Position numbers and translations under genes: made by a program. The notes under the pieces were generated by a model that worked only from the letters and a program-made list of their open reading frames with translations, was not told the origin of the DNA and made no database searches. This document shows positions 1-5,302 of a DNA stretch of 6,529 nucleotides, piece by piece; positions within the stretch are counted from its first letter, which is position 1, and each line of letters opens with the position of its first letter. This stretch comes from Chloroflexota bacterium (GTDB lineage Bacteria; Chloroflexota; Anaerolineae; 4572-78): assembly GCA_024278725.1 (NCBI GenBank), contig JAJRSQ010000405.1, positions 1 through 6,529 of the forward strand. Direction: 5' to 3'.

Positions 1-1149
1 CCGGTGATTGAATCGCTGGCGGCGGAACGGGGTGTGGCGGTGAAACTCATTTCCGCGCCCGACGAGCTTTCCCGCACGCTGAACGCGCTGCGGCTTTCGC
101 CCGCCGCCGGGCTGCAAATTCTGGATGCAACCCTCGCGTGCAGTTTCCACCATCCCCCGCTGGAACCGCACCGACCTACGCTCATCACGGGCATTTATCA
201 CCCCGATTTGGTTGCGCCGCTGCGCCGCGCACTGGGAACGATGTATCCCGCCGATGCCGCTCTGCAATCCGTCACCGCGAATGGCGTGCAGGCGGGTTCG
301 CTGGCGGGGTGGGATGAGGCGGCGACGGCGATTTTCCTTCCGCCCCAAAAAGAGACGTTGGGGCTGACCAAGTTTCAGGAAACGATTGCCCATTTGCGCG
401 CGCCGAGCGGTTGTCCGTGGGATAAAAAACAGACGCACCAGAGTTTGCGCCCGTATCTGCTGGAAGAGACGCACGAGGCGTTGGCGGCGCTGGATGCGGA
501 CGATATGCCCGCGCTGGCGGAGGAACTGGGGGATGTGCTGCTGCAAATTTTGCTGCACGCGCAAATCGGCAGTGAGGCGGATGAGTTTCGGATGGCGGAT
601 GTGATTCGGTACATTGATGCGAAGATTGTTCGCCGCCACCCGCACGTTTTCGGCGATGTGTCGGTGAACAGTGCGGAGGAAGTGACGGTGAATTGGGCGG
701 CAATCAAGGCGCGGGAAAAGGCGGAAAACGGCAACGGCGCGGACGATGCGCCCGCATCGGCGTTGGATGGCGTGCCCCCGACGCTCCCCGCGTTGTCGCA
801 GGCGTTGAATATTTCTCAGAAAGCGGTGGAACTCGGGTTTGAATGGCAGACCATCGAAGGGGTTTTGGAGAAGTTGGTGGAAGAAGCGCGCGAAATTGCC
901 GAAGCGGACAATCACGCCGATATTGAGTCGGAGGTGGGCGATTTTCTGTTTGTGGTGGTCAATTTGGCGCGAAAGATGAAGATTGACCCCGAAAGTGCGC
1001 TGCGGGGGAGTAACCGGCGGTTCACGGCGCGCTTCAAATGGGTGGAAAGACTCGCGCACGAGCGGGGGTTGGTGTTGCAGGAACTTCAACCGGCGGTATG
1101 GAAATCGCTGTGGGACGAGGCGAAGGAGATAGTGAAAAGTGAAGAGTGA
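1..1149 (+). CDS. mazG: Tetrapyrrole methylase-like/MazG fusion, nucleoside triphosphate pyrophosphohydrolase (5' end missing)
   Basis: MazG enzymes hydrolyse (d)NTPs to the monophosphate and pyrophosphate, clearing non-canonical nucleotides in the cytoplasm. Numbering from the GTG at position 4, residues 1 to about 115 resemble the C-terminal lobe of a tetrapyrrole (corrin/porphyrin) methylase, as in YabN-type fusions. Two MazG modules follow. The first has GCPWDKKQTHQSL (136-148), the metal-binding pairs EETHE (154-158) and EELGD (173-177), and HPHVFGD (212-218). The second has EEARE (293-297) and ExxD (E310, D313). Both acidic motif sets are intact, so activity is expected. The frame is open to the left edge and the SAM-binding half of the methylase is absent, so the real start lies upstream and the GTG is not a credible start. 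The last residues (IVKSEE) and the TGA stop are written by a GTGAAGA repeat tract. The following gene lies 50 bases downstream on the same strand. MazG identity is firm; whether the methylase half is active cannot be seen. Confidence 0.93.
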   Translation, partial: PVIESLAAERGVAVKLISAPDELSRTLNALRLSPAAGLQILDATLACSFHHPPLEPHRPTLITGIYHPDLVAPLRRALGTMYPADAALQSVTANGVQAGSLAGWDEAATAIFLPPQKETLGLTKFQETIAHLRAPSGCPWDKKQTHQSLRPYLLEETHEALAALDADDMPALAEELGDVLLQILLHAQIGSEADEFRMADVIRYIDAKIVRRHPHVFGDVSVNSAEEVTVNWAAIKAREKAENGNGADDAPASALDGVPPTLPALSQALNISQKAVELGFEWQTIEGVLEKLVEEAREIAEADNHADIESEVGDFLFVVVNLARKMKIDPESALRGSNRRFTARFKWVERLAHERGLVLQELQPAVWKSLWDEAKEIVKSEE

Positions 1150-1187
1150 ATAACGAAGAGTGAAGAGTGAAGAGTGAAGAGTGTTGA
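1132..1187. repeat. GTGAAGA heptamer tract, left copy
   Basis: Eight consecutive 7-base units in strict register start at 1132, 1139, 1146, 1153, 1160, 1167, 1174 and 1181. The consensus is GTGAAGA; four units are exact and the others differ at one to three bases. The tract begins inside the mazG coding sequence, supplies its TGA stop (1147-1149), and runs almost to the start of the next gene. Bases 1160-1183 are the perfect reverse complement of 1571-1594. Bases 1138-1153 are repeated exactly at 1547-1562. On the plus strand the purine-rich GAAGAG units could serve as weak ribosome binding sites for the downstream gene. Confidence 0.9.
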
Positions 1188-1199
1188 AGAGAGTTTCTT

Positions 1200-1562
1200 A
1201 TGGGCAAAAGTGTTCTGAAAGATAAAAGTTATGCGTTTGCATTGCGGATTGTTAAATTACAGAAATACTTAGCCAATGAGCAGAAAGAATTTGTGTTGAG
1301 TAAACAAGTTTTGCGTTCCGGGACGGCTATCGGCGCGTTGGTTCGGGAAGCTGAATTCGGGCAATCAAAAACGGATTTTATTCACAAATTGACAATTGCG
1401 CTGAAAGAAGCAAATGAAACCGATTATTGGCTTTCGTTGTTGAAAGATAGTGGCTACATTACCGAAAAAATGTATGGAAGTCTCGCCCCCGATGTTAATG
1501 AATTGTTGCGATTGCTTATCGCCAGTGTGAAAACAGCGAAAAAAATAGTGAAGAGTGAATAA
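1200..1562 (+). CDS. Four-helix-bundle protein (S23 / 23S rRNA intervening-sequence protein family)
   Basis: This 120-residue protein matches the family in length and in its core pattern. It has an aromatic start to helix 1 (YAFALRIVKLQKYL, 11-24), QVLRSGTAIGALVREAE (36-52) covering the helix 2 region, then SKTDFIHKLTIALKEANET (56-74) and DYWLSLLKDSGYI (75-87). Family members occur inside 23S rRNA intervening sequences and as scattered single genes; Avd, the accessory protein of diversity-generating retroelements, has the same fold. The cellular role is unknown. No reverse transcriptase or rRNA is visible here. GC content, counted by hand over 1201-1560, is about 40%, clearly lower than the GC-rich genes on both sides, which suggests acquisition from elsewhere. 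The start has only a weak purine-rich GAAGAGAG upstream. The stop TAA and the final VKSE are encoded by a GTGAAGA repeat. No promoter was seen, so it may be read through from mazG. Confidence 0.88.
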   Translation: MGKSVLKDKSYAFALRIVKLQKYLANEQKEFVLSKQVLRSGTAIGALVREAEFGQSKTDFIHKLTIALKEANETDYWLSLLKDSGYITEKMYGSLAPDVNELLRLLIASVKTAKKIVKSE

Positions 1563-1580
1563 TGGGTTTTCACTCTTCAC
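1539..1580 (-). terminator. Rho-independent terminator for the minus-strand clp operon
   Basis: Bases 1548-1559 and 1569-1580 form a perfect 12-bp inverted repeat (GTGAAGAGTGAA) with a 9-base loop at 1560-1568. Read on the minus strand the stem is followed by TA and then seven Ts (1545-1539), the layout of an intrinsic terminator. It would end transcripts from the clp operon about 200 bases past the clp stop. On the plus strand there is no T-tract after the hairpin, so it is directional. It overlaps the last codons and stop of the convergent four-helix gene. Stem GC content is moderate (5 of 12 pairs), so efficiency is uncertain. Confidence 0.6.
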
Positions 1581-1594
1581 TCTTCACTCTTCAC
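1571..1594. repeat. GTGAAGA heptamer tract, inverted right copy
   Basis: The plus strand reads CAC followed by three exact TCTTCAC units, which is GTGAAGA on the opposite strand. All 24 bases are the perfect reverse complement of 1160-1183 upstream of the four-helix gene. A further two direct-orientation units (1548-1561) overlap the end of that gene and pair with this tract to make the terminator hairpin. Confidence 0.9.
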
Positions 1595-1605
1595 TGTTCT
1601 CTGCC

Positions 1606-1770
1606 TCACAGCACCGTCACCCCGTTGGCGGCGAATTGCAGGTGGTGAAGCCGGTAGATACCCCGATTGTCGGGAAACACAAAACGCGCATGACGGTTGG
1701 TGCGCTCGCGTTTGGAGCAGGGCGGAAAGTGGTATCAGCCGTCAATCTTTGGTGTCGTCATCACCGGCAT
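1606..1770 (-). pseudogene. Possible small gene remnant interrupted by an in-frame TGA
   Basis: The gap between the four-helix gene and clp (1595-1782) has no intact gene. On the minus strand an ATG at 1770-1768 opens a frame of 11 codons ending in TGA at 1737-1735. The same frame then stays open for 42 codons to a TGA at 1608-1606. The second part is protein-like, with RFVFPDNRGIYRLHHLQF in its middle and a hydrophobic end (GVTVL). It could be the end of a decayed gene, a small gene inactivated by a TGG-to-TGA change, or a chance open frame. I do not recognise the family. No Shine-Dalgarno sequence was noted before the ATG. The other genes here end at TGA normally, so code reassignment is not a good explanation. 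Confidence 0.25.
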
Positions 1771-1782
1771 TGTCGATATCGG

Positions 1783-3990
1783 TTATTTTGCGGAAAACTT
1801 TAGCCCGCTGTCTCCCGCATCCACGCGGAGGGTGACGCCCGCCTGCGGGTTGTTTTCCAGCAGGAAGTCCGCCATCGGGCTGCGGATGTATTCCTGAATG
1901 AGCCGCCGCAGGGGACGCGCACCCCATTCGGGATGGTCGTTCTGCGCCAGCAGCCATGTTTTGGCGGCGGTGGTGATTTCCAGCGAAATGTTCTGCGCCG
2001 CCAGCCGTTTCAATTCCTTTTTGAGCATCAAATCCAAAATTTGACGCAAATCCTCGGCGGAAAGGGAATGGAAATAGATGATGTCATCCAGCCGGTTGAG
2101 AAATTCCGGGCGAAAATGCTCTTTCAGGGCGCGGTCGGTTTCGGCGCGGGCGGCAGTCTCCGAAAGTTCGGGGTTCGCCAGAAATTTCCCGCCGATGTTG
2201 CTGGTCATCAGAATGACCGTTTCGCGGAAGCTGACCGTTTCGCCCTTCCCGCTGGTCAGCCGCCCTTCATCCATAATTTGCAGCAGCAGGTCGAACACTT
2301 TCAGTGCAGCTTTTTCCACCTCATCGAACAGCACCACGCTGTACGGGCGCGCTTTCACCGCGTCGGTCAACTGCCCGCCGGAAGAATATCCCACATACCC
2401 CGGCGGCGAGCCGATGAGCCGGTTTACCGAGCTTTCGTCCATATATTCGCTCATATCCAGGGTGATGAGCGCGTCTTCCGTGCCGAACATAAATTCCGCC
2501 AGCGCCTTCGCCAATTCGCTTTTGCCCACGCCGGTGGGACCCAAAAACAGAAATGAGCCGATGGGACGTTTGGGGTCTTTCAGCCCGACGCGCGCCATTT
2601 TCACCGCGCGGCTCAGCGCCAGCACCGCTTCATTTTGCCCGATGATGCGTTTGTGCAGATGTTCCACCATTTGGGCGTAGCGGTTGCGCTCATCCGCGCC
2701 CATGCTGGAAACGGGAATGCCGGTGAGCATGCTCACGGCAACCATCACGTCTTCCGGGTTGAGGGTGCGGTCGGCGGGGATGTTGTCCACCGGTTGCCCG
2801 TGCGCGCTCATATTCAGCAGGGCGCAGGCGCGGTGCAGCAGATGTACCGCCGCGCCGGGGAGCGGGTTTTCGGTCAGATACCGTTTTGCCAGCCGCGAAA
2901 CTTCCGGCAGACTTTCCGGCGCAATTTTTAGCTGATAATCTGTCTGGAAGCGGGGGATGAGCGCGCGCAGAACCTCCGTGGTTTCCGCTTCATCGGTGGG
3001 GGGGATGGTAAAACGGGTGCTGTTTTGGACGATGGTGGCGTTGCCCGCCAGCCGGTCATCGAACCGCCCCGGCGTTGCCGTGCCGATGATGACCACATCG
3101 TTGCCGAAAAAGGCTTTTTGCAGCTCGACGCCCGCTTTTTCGGGGAATTCGGCGCGGAAGCCGCCAAAAAAGCGCGCGATATTCGGCACGAAAAGGATGC
3201 CCCCTTGCGCCTGCCGCAAGCCGCCGCGCACCGTTTTCAGCGAATTGTCCAGCAGCGCCTGCTCATCCATTTCGATGACCGATTTCAGCCCGACGGGACC
3301 TTTTCCATCGGCGATGAGTTGGGCGAGGCTGTAGACCATCGCCCGTTTGCCCACGCCGGTTGCGCCCACCAAAATAGTGTGCCGGTTGTGCGCCATGCTC
3401 AACAGGCTGACCAGCTCATTCAATAATTTATCTCGAAAATAAACCGGCGCCATCCGCCCGTTTTTCGCCAGCGCCACGTGGTCGCGGGTGGCGGCATGGG
3501 GGGAAAGGGTGGGGTCGGGGAGCAAATCCATCACCGCCGAAACGGTGATGCCGGCATCGGTGAGCAGGCGGCTGACGCTGACGCGGCGTTCCGGCATCAT
3601 CGCCAGCACGTGCTCCGTGCCGCAGCGCATTTCGTTGCGGGCTTGCGCCAGGGTGTACCCTTCGTCAATCAGGTACAGGATGTCGTCGCCCAGCGGCACG
3701 CGCTGATTGCCGTCCGTCTCAAAATCGAAGTTCACATCCACCGTCATCCGGTCGGCGGCGGCGCGGGCGACTTTTTCCTCAAACGATTTCCAGTTGATGC
3801 CCCGCTGGTTTGCCAGCCGCCGCAAAATCTGATGCGCGGCGGTATCGGGCATTTTGAGGAAAGTGTGCAGCAGAATTTCCGCCGTCATCACCCGCCGGTT
3901 GAGCGATTGCATGGTGCTGGCGGCTTGGTACAGCGCTTGGGTCAAATCTGCCGCCGGGATTTTGGTTGAAAGTGTGCCTCGTTTTGCCAT
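1783..3990 (-). CDS. Clp/Hsp100 AAA+ ATPase with a degenerate first ATPase domain
   Basis: This 735-residue protein resembles ClpA/ClpB/ClpC unfoldases, which form hexamers in the cytoplasm and thread proteins through a central pore. Domains in order: two Clp N-type repeats (about 10-60 and 100-150); a first AAA+ domain (about 180-395) with Walker A GATGVGK (209-215); a linker with TGIPV (423-427) and IIGQ (449-452); and a second AAA+ domain with GPTGVGKS (484-491), Walker B VVLFDE (D556, E557), pore loop GYVGY (531-535), sensor TSNIG (596-600), FLNR (R633) and GARPLRR (690-696). In the first domain the Walker B acidic pair is replaced by ILFVPN (P269, N270), and the Walker A lysine is followed by Arg rather than Thr/Ser. 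That domain probably cannot hydrolyse ATP. No ClpB-type coiled-coil middle domain is present, giving a ClpA-like length. I see no clear ClpP-docking IGF/LGF loop after sensor 1. The start is chosen by AAGG seven bases upstream. It is last in an operon with acylphosphatase and prepilin peptidase. Confidence 0.9.
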   Translation of the reverse strand: MAKRGTLSTKIPAADLTQALYQAASTMQSLNRRVMTAEILLHTFLKMPDTAAHQILRRLANQRGINWKSFEEKVARAAADRMTVDVNFDFETDGNQRVPLGDDILYLIDEGYTLAQARNEMRCGTEHVLAMMPERRVSVSRLLTDAGITVSAVMDLLPDPTLSPHAATRDHVALAKNGRMAPVYFRDKLLNELVSLLSMAHNRHTILVGATGVGKRAMVYSLAQLIADGKGPVGLKSVIEMDEQALLDNSLKTVRGGLRQAQGGILFVPNIARFFGGFRAEFPEKAGVELQKAFFGNDVVIIGTATPGRFDDRLAGNATIVQNSTRFTIPPTDEAETTEVLRALIPRFQTDYQLKIAPESLPEVSRLAKRYLTENPLPGAAVHLLHRACALLNMSAHGQPVDNIPADRTLNPEDVMVAVSMLTGIPVSSMGADERNRYAQMVEHLHKRIIGQNEAVLALSRAVKMARVGLKDPKRPIGSFLFLGPTGVGKSELAKALAEFMFGTEDALITLDMSEYMDESSVNRLIGSPPGYVGYSSGGQLTDAVKARPYSVVLFDEVEKAALKVFDLLLQIMDEGRLTSGKGETVSFRETVILMTSNIGGKFLANPELSETAARAETDRALKEHFRPEFLNRLDDIIYFHSLSAEDLRQILDLMLKKELKRLAAQNISLEITTAAKTWLLAQNDHPEWGARPLRRLIQEYIRSPMADFLLENNPQAGVTLRVDAGDSGLKFSAK

Positions 3991-4001
3991 AATTTACCTT
4001 C

Positions 4002-4071
4002 GGTGAATGGTGAATGGTGAATTGGAGATTAGAGATTAGACCAATTACCATTTTCCAATCTCCAATCTCTA
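4002..4071. repeat. Heptamer repeat block between acylphosphatase and clp
   Basis: Ten 7-base units in strict register fill the gap between the two genes: three exact GGTGAAT units (4002-4022), then variants of TGGAGAT, TAGAGAT, and the inverted ATCTCCA and ATCTCTA. Bases 4025-4040 pair with 4054-4069 around a 13-base loop. In minus-strand RNA the two imperfect positions become G-U pairs, so the stem is unbroken at about 16 bp. No T-tract follows in the direction of transcription, so this is more likely an intercistronic processing or stability element than a terminator. The block ends on the acylphosphatase stop codon and begins next to the clp Shine-Dalgarno site. Confidence 0.85.
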
Positions 4072-4347
4072 ATATCGAATATTGAAACCGTGAAACTCAC
4101 TCGGCGATTGATACTCTACCCTCACCGAATCGACCCGCGCGTGCGGTGAGCCGCGCTCGCACCACGCCAGCATTTTTTCAACGGCGTCCTTTTCCCCGAC
4201 GAAGACCGCTTCCACCTGCCTGCCGCCGGACAAATTGCGCACCCAGCCGGTGATACCCAACTCGTGCGCCTTCAGTTGGGTGTAATAGCGGAAGCTCACG
4301 CCCTGCACCCGCCCTTCGATGAGCACGCGCGCTTGCACTTTTTCCAT
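4069..4347 (-). CDS. acyP: Acylphosphatase
   Basis: Acylphosphatases are small cytoplasmic enzymes that hydrolyse the carboxyl-phosphate bond of acyl phosphates such as acetyl phosphate or 1,3-bisphosphoglycerate; their physiological role in bacteria is loosely defined. The 92-residue product has the family length and both active-site blocks: EGRVQGVSFRYYT (11-23), holding the phosphate-binding loop and catalytic Arg20, and GWVRNLSGG (34-42), holding catalytic Asn38. It ends with the typical GFNIRY strand. An in-frame ATG 13 codons upstream lies in the repeat region; the ATG at 4347 was chosen because GGAGG stands four bases before it and the protein then begins as the family does. The stop TAG is part of a GATTGGA/GATTAGA repeat. 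It lies 42 bases after the prepilin peptidase gene and 78 before clp, so co-transcription is likely. Function is secure. Confidence 0.95.
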   Translation of the reverse strand: MEKVQARVLIEGRVQGVSFRYYTQLKAHELGITGWVRNLSGGRQVEAVFVGEKDAVEKMLAWCERGSPHARVDSVRVEYQSPSEFHGFNIRY

Positions 4348-4351
4348 CGTA

Positions 4352-4356
4352 CCTCC
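4352..4356 (-). promoter_or_regulatory. Ribosome binding site of the acylphosphatase gene
   Basis: GGAGG on the minus strand, four bases before the ATG at 4347. It decides between this start and an upstream in-frame ATG at 4386-4384 that lies within the repeats and has no such site. Confidence 0.8.
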
Positions 4357-4361
4357 AAAAC

Positions 4362-4396
4362 GATTAGAGATTGAGCCAATCACCAATCCCTAATTT
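4362..4396. repeat. Heptamer repeat block between prepilin peptidase and acylphosphatase
   Basis: Five 7-base units in register: GATTAGA, GATTGAG, CCAATCA, CCAATCC, CTAATTT. Bases 4362-4373 pair with 4377-4388 around a 3-base loop, with one mismatch and one pair that becomes G-U in minus-strand RNA. The block supplies the TAG stop of the prepilin peptidase (4392-4390) and stops just before the acylphosphatase ribosome binding site. The motif is shared with the block at 4023-4071. Confidence 0.8.
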
Positions 4397-5208
4397 CCAA
4401 AAATCGCCGCCATCAACGGTTCATTCCACACCATCACCACCCAGCCCGCCAAAATCAAAAAAGGTCCATAAGGGATGAACGTTTTCATTGTTGCCCGGCG
4501 GGTTATCAGCAAAATGATGGACACTGCGCCGCCGAGCAAAATGCCGTACAGCAGCGCCAGCGTGATGTTCGGAAAGCCGATAATCAACCCCAAAAAGGCG
4601 GAAAGGGTCACGTCCCCTTCGCCCATTGCGCCGCGCGCGAGCAGCGCAATCAGATAGAAAACCACGAAGCCGAGCGCTCCGCCCAGAATGGCGAGCTTCC
4701 ATGTGAAGACGGGCGAAAACGGACTGCCCGCCAGCGCGAGCAGAATGGCGGGGAAAATCACCACATGCTGGATGAGCCGGTGTTCCAAATCGGTGATGAA
4801 TAGAATGGTCAGAATGACGGTGTAGAGCGCCACCCATCCAAAATACGGTGTCAGCCCGAATTGGCGGTACAGCACCAGCAACAGGATGGGGAAAAGCAGT
4901 TCCACCACCACCAGCCGCCCGCCGACGGGTTTGCCGCAAGCGGCGCAGTGACGATTGCCGGTGAGGGTCGCCAGCAGTCCGCTCCACGCGATGACGGGGC
5001 GGGGGGCGTGGCAAACTTCAACAGGCTGGGTGGAATCTTCCCCCCACTTGGCGGTGGACACGGCTTCCGTCCCGTCGAAGTTCAAGCGGCGGGTGCAAAA
5101 GGGTGTCTGCCGCAGCGTTTCTTTCAGTGGCAAAACCGAAGCGATATGATTGATGAACACGGCGGTCAACCAGCCGAGCAGCACAATAGCAAAAATGGTC
5201 AGGCTCAT
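4390..5208 (-). CDS. Prepilin peptidase (A24 family, type IV pre-pilin leader peptidase)
   Basis: This 272-residue membrane protein cleaves the short leader of type IV pre-pilins and related pseudopilins at the inner face of the membrane; many members also methylate the new N-terminus. An N-terminal hydrophobic helix (3-25) and several later hydrophobic segments fit the polytopic family. The two catalytic aspartates are present: D140 in TDLEHRLI and D199 in GEGDVTL, the GxGD signature. The cysteine-rich cytoplasmic loop is altered. The second pair is kept (HCAACG, C88/C91), but in place of the first CxxC there are only isolated C38 and C66 within a longer loop, so methyltransferase function is doubtful. 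The start was placed at MSLTIFAIVL, where the helix begins; ATGs at 5217 and 5280 are alternatives and none has a clear Shine-Dalgarno sequence. No pilin genes lie in the window. It heads the minus-strand operon. Confidence 0.9.
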   Translation of the reverse strand: MSLTIFAIVLLGWLTAVFINHIASVLPLKETLRQTPFCTRRLNFDGTEAVSTAKWGEDSTQPVEVCHAPRPVIAWSGLLATLTGNRHCAACGKPVGGRLVVVELLFPILLLVLYRQFGLTPYFGWVALYTVILTILFITDLEHRLIQHVVIFPAILLALAGSPFSPVFTWKLAILGGALGFVVFYLIALLARGAMGEGDVTLSAFLGLIIGFPNITLALLYGILLGGAVSIILLITRRATMKTFIPYGPFLILAGWVVMVWNEPLMAAIFGN

Positions 5209-5220
5209 ACAAAACATGCT

Positions 5221-5248
5221 ATCATATCGCCATAAAAACAGCAAACAA
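5221..5248 (-). promoter_or_regulatory. Predicted sigma-70 promoter of the prepilin peptidase-acyP-clp operon
   Basis: On the minus strand TTGTTT (5248-5243) and TATGAT (5226-5221) are separated by 16 bases. The expected transcript start, near 5214, is only about six bases before the chosen ATG at 5208, so the mRNA would be nearly leaderless. That fits the lack of a Shine-Dalgarno site. Confidence 0.5.
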
Positions 5249-5261
5249 CCGCGCGCGCCGA

Positions 5262-5290
5262 TTGACGAATTTCGACGCAAGCTGTACCAT
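5262..5290 (+). promoter_or_regulatory. Predicted promoter of the IPP isomerase gene
   Basis: TTGACG (5262-5267) and TACCAT (5285-5290) are 17 bases apart. The -35 is close to consensus and the -10 is weak. The expected start near 5297 leaves a short leader that just includes the GGAGG site. It is divergent from the prepilin peptidase promoter, and the two -35 boxes lie about 13 bases apart. Confidence 0.4.
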
Positions 5291-5297
5291 CTCCGGT

Positions 5298-5302
5298 GGA
5301 GG
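5298..5302 (+). promoter_or_regulatory. Ribosome binding site of the IPP isomerase gene
   Basis: GGAGG seven bases before the ATG at 5310. It fixes that start in preference to an upstream in-frame ATT/GTG-type extension, which would also overlap the predicted promoter. Confidence 0.85.

Larger units (their letters stand above)
1138..1594. mobile_element. Putative repeat-bracketed cassette carrying the four-helix-bundle gene
   Basis: The AT-rich four-helix gene sits between two perfect repeat pairs. One is a 24-bp inverted pair (1160-1183 and 1571-1594). The other is a 16-bp direct pair (1138-1153 and 1547-1562, AGTGAAGAGTGAATAA). Collapse of the direct pair would remove 409 bp and leave the mazG stop and C-terminus unchanged. 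No transposase is encoded, so movement would need an outside enzyme or homologous recombination. Both repeat pairs are seen directly; mobility is inferred. The alternative is that simple repeats merely expanded around an old gene. Confidence 0.4.

Noticed and set aside
272..734. Minus-strand frames antisense to mazG
   Set aside because: They are Pro/Ser/Arg-rich shadows of the GC-rich MazG coding strand, with no plausible start signal or family.
1132..1187. CRISPR-like array
   Set aside because: Units are 7 bases with no unique spacers and there are no cas genes; these are simple heptamer repeats.
1200..1562. Diversity-generating retroelement accessory (Avd) or rRNA intervening sequence
   Set aside because: No reverse transcriptase, template/variable repeat or rRNA sequence is present in the flanks; only the fold family is shared.
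1160..1594. Insertion sequence with a transposase
   Set aside because: The flanking inverted repeats are real, but the only gene between them is the four-helix protein, which has no transposase motifs; it is kept only as a putative cassette.
1735..1737. TGA read as selenocysteine or tryptophan
   Set aside because: Genes here (mazG, the isomerase) end normally at TGA, and no selenocysteine-type context or family was recognised; a stop or nonsense change is simpler.
3478..3969. Long plus-strand open frame (163 codons) opposite the clp gene
   Set aside because: It is antisense to a clear Clp N-terminal region, has low-complexity His/Gly/Arg-rich composition and no recognisable family; it is a by-product of GC-rich codon use. 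The same holds for other plus-strand frames within 1933-3426.
4348..4386. Upstream in-frame extension of acylphosphatase
   Set aside because: The extra 13 residues are encoded by repeat DNA and the ribosome binding site itself; GGAGG at 4352-4356 supports the start at 4347.
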